Source: Hedera helix | Taxonomy: Eukaryota > Streptophyta > Magnoliopsida > Apiales > Araliaceae | DNA length: 64,000 nt | Assembly: GCA_947179155.2 (NCBI GenBank) | Contig: OX359274.1 | Span: 47,575,564-47,639,563 of the forward strand | Reading direction: 5' to 3' | Shown: positions 58,101-64,000 of the stretch, one piece after another | Layout: each line of letters starts with the position of its first letter | Position numbering within the stretch: position 1 is the stretch's first letter | Notes under the pieces: model-generated | Seen by the model: only the letters and a program-made list of their open reading frames with translations | Told to the model about the DNA's origin: nothing | Databases searched by the model: none | Translations under genes and position numbers: made by a program

Positions 58101-59333
58101 CTAAACCGCCTGATCATCCCCCGCATCATCGTCAGAGTCCAATGTGTCACCACTGACTTCAGATTCACTATCAGGATCGGGAGGTGGATAAGCAGATAAC
58201 ACCGGCACATCCGGAATCCGAATATCCGCGATAGACGGATCCATCCGTGCTAGACAGTGAACCAGCGCATTGTCGAAGTTAAAATTGTACAGATGCATTT
58301 CATTCTGATGTTGAGCAAGACGATGCAATTGCCTATCTGTCTGGTATTGCCGTTGGTAAGCGCGACGATTCTCGCGATCCATTCGACGCTGTATCGTCCG
58401 AATTTGTGCATTAATAGTACGGAGAGAAGGACCCTTAGAACTGGACGATGGAGCTTCTGGCGGAGGCAGCTCCTCCTCTTCAGGCGGTCGTAAGATGAAT
58501 CCCAATCCGCGAGGATGAGACACTCCGCCTTCCCAAACTTGGTATCGCTGAATCATACTGTGATCAAGAAGGGTCGTTGGTGGCTGTAACAATTCCGCTG
58601 CACCCCATTTGACACCGGCGTGCTTGCACAACCCAGTAATGAGAGAAGGATGGGGCAGACCACCCGACGTACCCCCTCGCAGAAATCTCTTGATCGAGGC
58701 TTCAATTACTCGTCCCACATCAACATTCAAGCCCGTGACAATAGCATACAACAGAGCTGCTCGCTCTCGTCGCACAACACTTACATGAGTGCATGGCATG
58801 AGTTTAGCACATATGAAAGCATACCAGATTTTCCCATATCTACTCAAAGTCTTGAAAGGGAACGACTTCACATGACCATTAGAGGCATTTCTCGTCCATG
58901 CTGTCCCAAGTTGACACAATGCCTGGATAATGACATCATAGTCAGGTTGGAAACTTGCAAACTGGCAATTGTCGTAGCTCGGTAAGTCGTAATACGCATT
59001 GATAGCCGCCCGACTAAACATTACCTTCCTCCCCCACACCATGACTTCACAATCCGACGCCTTTTGGGCATTGGCAAAAAATTCTTTGACGAGGGAGGTA
59101 ACGGCCAGATCCGGATGATTCGTCAACGTCTCCCAATGCTTTTCTCGGATCATAACTGCCATGCCACCGTCATGAAGTTCATCTGGTTGAAGTCCCCTCT
59201 CAGGAACCAAAGCTCTGCCGGCTAGTACTAAGTCAAATTTGTCGGCTGCCTCTGCGTTAATAAACTTCTTTTTGTCAAAGGCGCGTGAGGAAGAGGACGA
59301 AGAACCGTCCCCACGTTGACGTTTTGGACCCAT
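58101..59333 (-). CDS. 'putative plant transposon protein' ORF (PF20167-like) in the env position
   Basis: 410 codons from the ATG at 59333 (MGPKRQRGDGSSSSSSRAFD); the frame extends 12 codons further upstream, but this start matches the basic/Ser-rich beginning usual for the family. The conserved core (about aa 60-300) includes LVKEFFANAQ, VMVWGRKVMFSRAAINAYYD and KTLSRYGKIWYAFICAKLMP, the pattern of the Athila-associated plant transposon protein domain. The C-terminus has an Arg/Gln-rich probable coiled stretch (IRTIQRRMDRENRRAYQ) and an acidic tail. No signal peptide or membrane anchor is evident, so an envelope role is not supported by the sequence. No stop or shift. Confidence 0.82.
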   Translation of the reverse strand: MGPKRQRGDGSSSSSSRAFDKKKFINAEAADKFDLVLAGRALVPERGLQPDELHDGGMAVMIREKHWETLTNHPDLAVTSLVKEFFANAQKASDCEVMVWGRKVMFSRAAINAYYDLPSYDNCQFASFQPDYDVIIQALCQLGTAWTRNASNGHVKSFPFKTLSRYGKIWYAFICAKLMPCTHVSVVRRERAALLYAIVTGLNVDVGRVIEASIKRFLRGGTSGGLPHPSLITGLCKHAGVKWGAAELLQPPTTLLDHSMIQRYQVWEGGVSHPRGLGFILRPPEEEELPPPEAPSSSSKGPSLRTINAQIRTIQRRMDRENRRAYQRQYQTDRQLHRLAQHQNEMHLYNFNFDNALVHCLARMDPSIADIRIPDVPVLSAYPPPDPDSESEVSGDTLDSDDDAGDDQAV

Positions 59334-59819
59334 GGTAGGCTCGGCAGATAAAACGAAACAATCCCACACTGAAACACAACCGAAAAAAAAAAAATTCTTC
59401 TAGCATGCAAAGAGCTTAAATTCCGTTCAGACAATCTATCGAACACTTGGTGTGCACCCCCAAACTAAGACTGGCAATGGCGTTAAACGACCAACAAAGG
59501 CAAGAAATCCAACACCACGAAACCACCAAAACCCCCCAAAATCCTCCAATTGGCCAACACAAACCAATCGGGATCCAAGCAAAGAATATCACAAGTAGCC
59601 AATAACAGAAACGACTATAAGAGATGAAACCCGGAAACCGTTACTTGAATCGAAGATCGTGGTGATGTGAGAGCATGACCGGAGGAAGCCCAACTCGTGA
59701 TGAAGAATAGATGAAGAAATCGGAAGTAAAGGCAGGGAAGGAAATCGGAAATTAAACTCATGTGGGTGGCGGTAATAGGGAGGAGAAGAAAATGAGCTCG
59801 TGTGAGTCAAATCCGAATG

Positions 59820-60125
59820 CAGGTCTAGTTATCCAAAAACTTTTTTTTCTGAACCGGGGGAGTAGGGCCGGGGCCCTTGAGTGTGGTGAGGAAAGGGGGC
59901 CGGGGCTCTCACTCGCAGAGACCCTTCTGTGAGACGAGGGCCAGGGCTCTCATTTTGGTCTGGGAACAGGGGTCGGGGCGCTTATGCTGAAGGAAGTCAG
60001 GGTCGGGGCGCTCTACAAAGCCATGAAGACGGGGTCGGGGCTCTCACTCGCAGAAACCTTTCTGTGAGTCGAGGGCCGGGGATCTATTTTTACCGTGAGA
60101 GGGATGGCCGGGGCGCTGAAATATT
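59820..60125. repeat. GC-rich degenerate repeats, GGGGTCGGGGCGCT type
   Basis: Eight to ten spaced copies of GGGYCGGGGCKCT-like motifs (for example 59869, 59897, 59938, 59970, 60000, 60029, 60075, 60106), two of them in a larger repeat with CTCACTCGCAGARACCYTTC. It stands out strongly against the AT-rich surroundings. The same core occurs inverted in the 3' LTR at 56645-56692. Confidence 0.75.
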
Positions 60126-60275
60126 CCTACGAAATCAAATGAATAGAATGAAAATAAAAATAAAATAAAAGAAAAGAAAATAATGCAAATAATAATGCAT
60201 AAAGAGAAAAACTAATATTGGGTTGCCTCCCAACAAGCGCGTTTATTTAATGTCGTTCGCTCAACATTTGTCTGT

Positions 60276-61778
60276 TCAAACTGGGTAAATCGGGTTCGAC
60301 AATTCCTCGGGCTCGATGTCCTCTACTTGATATCCGTCATAAAACGGTTTAAGCCGATGACCATTTACTTTGAATACTCTTCCTGTGCGTGGGTCACTAA
60401 TCTCTATCGCACCATGAGAAGAAATATGAACAATCACAAATGGCCCTTCCCACCGAGAACACAGCTTTCCTGGAAACAGTTTCAAGCGGGAATTGTACAA
60501 AAGGACTTTCTGACCAAGTACAAACGTTTTTCTCAAAATCTGCTTATCGTGAAACGCTTTTGTCTTTTTCTTGTACAATCTTGGGCTTTCATAAGCCTCA
60601 TGGCGTAATTCTTCTAACTCTTGTAATTGCAATTTCCTATGTTCGCCAGCTTCAGTCATGCTCCAGTTACATCGTTTAATGGCCCAAAAAGCCTTATGTT
60701 CTAGCTCGACTGGTAGATGACATGGCTTTCCGAAGATGATCCGATACGGTGACATTCCGATAGGAGTTTTATATGCAGTGCGATAGGCCCATAATGCATC
60801 TTCTAGTTTTAGACTCCAATCCTTTCTGTTAGGCTGAACGACTTTCTCCAAAACGGACTTGACCTCACGGTTTGAGACCTCTGCTTGGCCATTGCTCTGC
60901 AGATGGTAAGTCGTTGAAACTTTATGCATGACATTGTATTTCTTGAACAGTGCTGCTAATGTCCTATTGCAAAAGTGTGTTCCTTTATCGCTGATGATGG
61001 CCCTTGGAGTTCCAAACCTGACAAATATGTTAGATTTGACAAAATCTGCAACAACTTTAGAATCGTCAGTTTTGGTGGCTTTAGCCTCCACCCATTTGGA
61101 AACATAGTCAACAGCCAGAAAAATGTAAACATTACCATAAGAGACAGGAAATGGCCCCATGAAATCAATGCCTCAAACATCGAAAATTTCAATAACCAAA
61201 ATAGGTGTTTGTGGCATTTGATTCCTACTGGATATGTTTCCGGTCTTTTGACAATTAACACATGATTTACAAAATAGATAGGAGTCTTTAAAAATACTAG
61301 GCCAAAAGAAACCACATTCTAAAATTTTACGAGCTGTTCGTTTTGGTCCAAAATGACCCCCATAAGCGTAAGAATGACAGAAAGTTAAAATGGATGAAAA
61401 CTCAGAATTAGGGACACATCTTCTAACTACCTGATCAGCACAGAATTTCCATAAATAGGGGTCATCCCAGACATACCGTTTCACATCGCTCTTAAGCTTC
61501 TCTTTCTGCATTTTGGAGAACTCACTAGGAATATAAGCGCTGACTAAATAATTAACAATGTTTGCGTACCAGGGTGCAGCCTTATCAACGGAGAATAGAT
61601 GCTCATCTGGAAAGGAGTCTCGCAGTGGAAGTGCTTCTTCATCTTTAAGCAACCTGCTCAAGTGATCTGCCACTAAATTGTCTGCTTCTTTCTTGTCCTT
61701 TATTTGCAAGTCAAATTCTTGGAGCAGCAGGATCCATCGTATGATCCTTGGTTTGGAATCCTTCTTTATAAGCAGCAT
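60276..61778 (-). pseudogene. RNase H end and integrase of the Athila-like element, one stop
   Basis: Second part of pol. It starts in RNase H after the 14-base deletion (LIKKDSKPRIIRWILLLQEF) and reads through ADNLVADHLSRLL. Integrase: zinc region HSYAYGGHF to CKSCVNCQKTG, first Asp in GIDFMGPFP, second in AIISDKGTHFCN, Glu in NGQAEVSNREVKSVLE. It ends with the family C-terminus RWEGPFVIVHI and KVNGHRLKPFYDG. A TGA at 61173-61175 sits where the family has Trp just before GIDFMGPFP. Apart from that the frame is intact to the stop at 60276. Confidence 0.9.
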
Positions 61779-64000
61779 GGTCAGAGTAAACTATGACTTT
61801 AGTACCGAGAAGATAAGATCTAAATTTGTCTAAAGCAAAAACAACAGATAATAATTCTTTTTCTGTTGTGGAATAGTTAATCTGAGCAGCATTCAATGTC
61901 CGAGAAGCATAATAGATGGCATGTGCAGCTTTGTCAACTCGTTGGCCCAAAACAGCCCCTACTGCATAGTTGCTGGCGTCACACATGATTTCGAAGGGTA
62001 AATTCCAATTCGGTGGTTGTATCACCGGTGTGGAGGTCAATAGGGTCTTTAATTTATCAAACGCTCCTTTGCACTCATTGTCAAACTGGAATTCTACCTC
62101 TTTTTGTAGCAACTTACACAATGGCATAGCTATTTTGGAGAAGTCCTTGATAAATCTTCGATAAAAACCTGCATGACCAAGAAAAGAACGAATCTCCCGC
62201 ACGCTTGCGGAGTAAGGTAAAGCAGCAACTCTTTCTATCTTAGCTTTATCTACTTCTATTCCCTTAGCTGAAACTACATGACCTAGGACGATACCCTGTT
62301 CTACCATAAAATGACATTTTTCCCAATTAAGAACAAGATTAGTCTCTAAGCATCTATCCAATACGCGAGTTAAATTATCTAAGCATGCATCTAACGAATC
62401 ACCATTAATTGTGAAATCATCTATAAATACTTCAATGCAATGTTCAAGAAGATCAAAAAATATGTTTATCATGCATCGTTGAAACGTACTGGGTGCATTA
62501 CAAATTCCGAATGACATCCTACGGTATGCAAATGTACCGAATGGGCATGTGAAAGTGGTCTTTTCTTGATCTTTAGGTGCAATCACAATTTGGTTATAAC
62601 CCGAAAAACCATCTAAAAAGCAATAATAAGTGTGGCCTACTAATCTTTCTAACATTTGGTCAATAAAAGGGAGAGGAAAATGATCTTTTCTAGTTACGAC
62701 ATTCAACTTCCTATAATCAATACACACTCTCCATCCTGTTTGCAAACGAGTAAGCACTAACTCATTATTATCATTTTTAACGACAGTTATGCCAACTTTC
62801 TTAGGAACTACTTGAACTGGACTGACCCATTGACTATCTGAAATAGGATAAATAATACCTGCATCGAGTAATTTCAGAACTTCTTTTTTCACAACCTCCA
62901 TCATAGGTGGATTCAGTCTGCGTTGGGCATCTCGCTTTGGGGTGGCTCCTTCTTCCAAAAGAATGCGATGCATACACACAGCTGGGCTAATACCTTTGAT
63001 ATCTGCAATTGTCCAACCAAAGACTTGTACGTGGTCCCTTAAGACTCTAAGCAACTTTTCCTCTTGGACTTTGGTGAGATTATTTGCAATTATCACTGGC
63101 AATGTTTCCTCTTGCCCTAGATATGCATATTTCAAATGGATTGGTAGAGGCTTTAATTCCAACCTCGGAGCCTGCACAACAGAAGGTAACAACCTTTCAT
63201 GAGTCACCGGTAATTGAATGGATGAAACGACGTACTTATCTGAAATTTTCGGTAGCGAGTGTAATGCGGCTATAGTATCCTTTAATTCCGCATGTTGTTC
63301 AATCTCGTCTTCCTCTTCCAGTTCCAAACTATTCGTGATAGCATCCTCCAAGGTTTCCATGTGTATGTGGTCGAAAGATTTTTGCACCAAGGAATCAAGG
63401 ACATTAATAGAAAACACGGAATTGACATCACTAGGGTACCTCGTGGCCTCGTAAATGTTGAATTGAATCTTTTCGCCGTCAAACTCCATGGTTAAGGTCC
63501 CATTGTGCACATCAATCATCGTTCTTGCTGTTTTTAAAAATGGCCTCCCTAGCAAGATATGAGAAGGATTTGGAGATGTATCGTCCTCCATGTCCACAAT
63601 ATAAAAATCTGCGGGAAATATTAGTTCATTCACCTGCACCAAGACATCCTCAATTACCCCTTCAAGGTACGTGTTAGTACGATCGGCTAGTTGGATAATG
63701 ACACCAGTGTTTTTCAAAGGACCTAAATGCAAAGAAGCATAAATAAATAGTGACATGACATTAATTGATGCTCCTAGATCTAGCATAGCTCTTTCAAACC
63801 TGGTATGACCTATCTTACAGGGAATGGTAAACATACCCGGATCTTTACATTTTGGGGGCATTTTTCTTTGCAGAACAGCAGATACATTTTCTCCAACTGT
63901 TATCTTTTCATTGTCTTGTAATTTCCTTTTATTAGTGCATAATTCCTTCAAAAATTTTGCATACCTTGGAACTTGCTTGATTGCATCTAATAAAGGAATG
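61711..64000 (-). pseudogene. pol: protease, reverse transcriptase and RNase H of the Athila-like element
   Basis: Open from the right edge (upstream codons IPLLDAIKQVPRYAKF are in frame, so the apparent start at 63951 is not one). Protease: ERAMLDLGASINVMSLF and HILLGRPFLKTARTMIDVHN. RT: WRVCIDYRKLN, RRMSFGICNAPSTFQRCM and FIDDFTING (YxDD-box variant). RNase H: FEIMCDASNYAVGAVLG, then VIVYSDHAA. Relative to the relic at 1-4845, fourteen bases are missing after SDHAA, which shifts the frame and ends it at 61711. All catalytic motifs before that are intact. Confidence 0.92.

Larger units (their letters stand above)
55637..64000 (-). mobile_element. Athila-like Ty3 retrotransposon with env-position ORF, runs off right edge
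   Basis: Minus-strand order from right to left: protease, RT, RNase H, integrase, a GC-rich spacer, a 410-aa ORF, a second non-coding stretch, PPT, 3' LTR. The layout with an extra ORF between integrase and the 3' LTR is the Athila plan. The 5' LTR and gag lie beyond 64000. Only two lesions are seen in pol (a 14-base deletion and one stop), so it is younger than the relic at 1-4845. Confidence 0.92.

Noticed and set aside
55637..64000. An endogenous virus with an envelope gene
   Set aside because: The ORF downstream of pol shows no signal peptide, transmembrane anchor or fusion motif; it fits the plant transposon protein family of Athila elements.

Overview
This is a plant nuclear window, almost certainly a eudicot: GT-AG introns, AT-rich intergenic DNA, plant-type LTR retrotransposons (Ty3 Athila-like, Tekay/Del-like and a third chromovirus-like lineage), hAT and CACTA DNA transposons, a plant L1 LINE relic and a LONESOME-HIGHWAY-type bHLH gene. 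There is no bacterial or organellar signature. I cannot name the species.

Layout. 1-4.85 kb: 3'-truncated Athila-like Ty3 relic (+), gag to integrase in one reading frame broken only by in-frame stops. 4.85-11.86 kb: non-coding repeat-like DNA into which a hAT transposon (about 6105-10635, BED/DUF659/hAT-dimerisation transposase pseudogene with introns) appears to have inserted. 11.88-14.54 kb: 3' half of a CACTA (En/Spm) transposon. 14.54-16.99 kb: AT-rich DNA with a ~107-bp tandem array. 17.0-18.6 kb: degenerate Ty3 integrase relic, abutting a decayed tropinone-reductase-like SDR pseudogene (19.16-20.11 kb). 20.7-25.9 kb: the one convincing intact host gene, a ten-exon LHW-like bHLH gene (-, 721 aa after splicing) with a 37-codon uORF in its leader. 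28.9-38.85 kb: a complete, very young Tekay-like Ty3 element with 3.2-kb LTRs, intact 5-bp TSD, PBS and PPT, which nevertheless lacks the catalytic core of reverse transcriptase and has an unrecognised protein in the gag position. 38.9-46.6 kb: gene-free, with MITE-like elements. 46632-51696: a complete CACTA element (matching TIRs, ATA target duplication) that encodes no transposase I can see but carries fragments of about five host genes (DUF266-type glycosyltransferase, an AIR9-like piece, HD-ZIP III, A-type cyclin, glycine-rich RNA-binding protein), all on the minus strand: a Pack-CACTA. 52.6-53.5 kb: LINE relic. 53.5-55.6 kb: a second CACTA 3' end whose intron holds about eight ~177-bp tandem repeats. 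55.64-64.0 kb: a second Athila-like Ty3 element (-) with 3' LTR, PPT, a 'plant transposon protein' ORF in the env position, and pol; its 5' part runs off the right edge.

The window is thus a nested transposon landscape around one regulatory gene. The two items most worth following up are the multi-gene Pack-CACTA and the young RT-less Tekay-like element with its novel ORF; the uORF of the bHLH gene is third.
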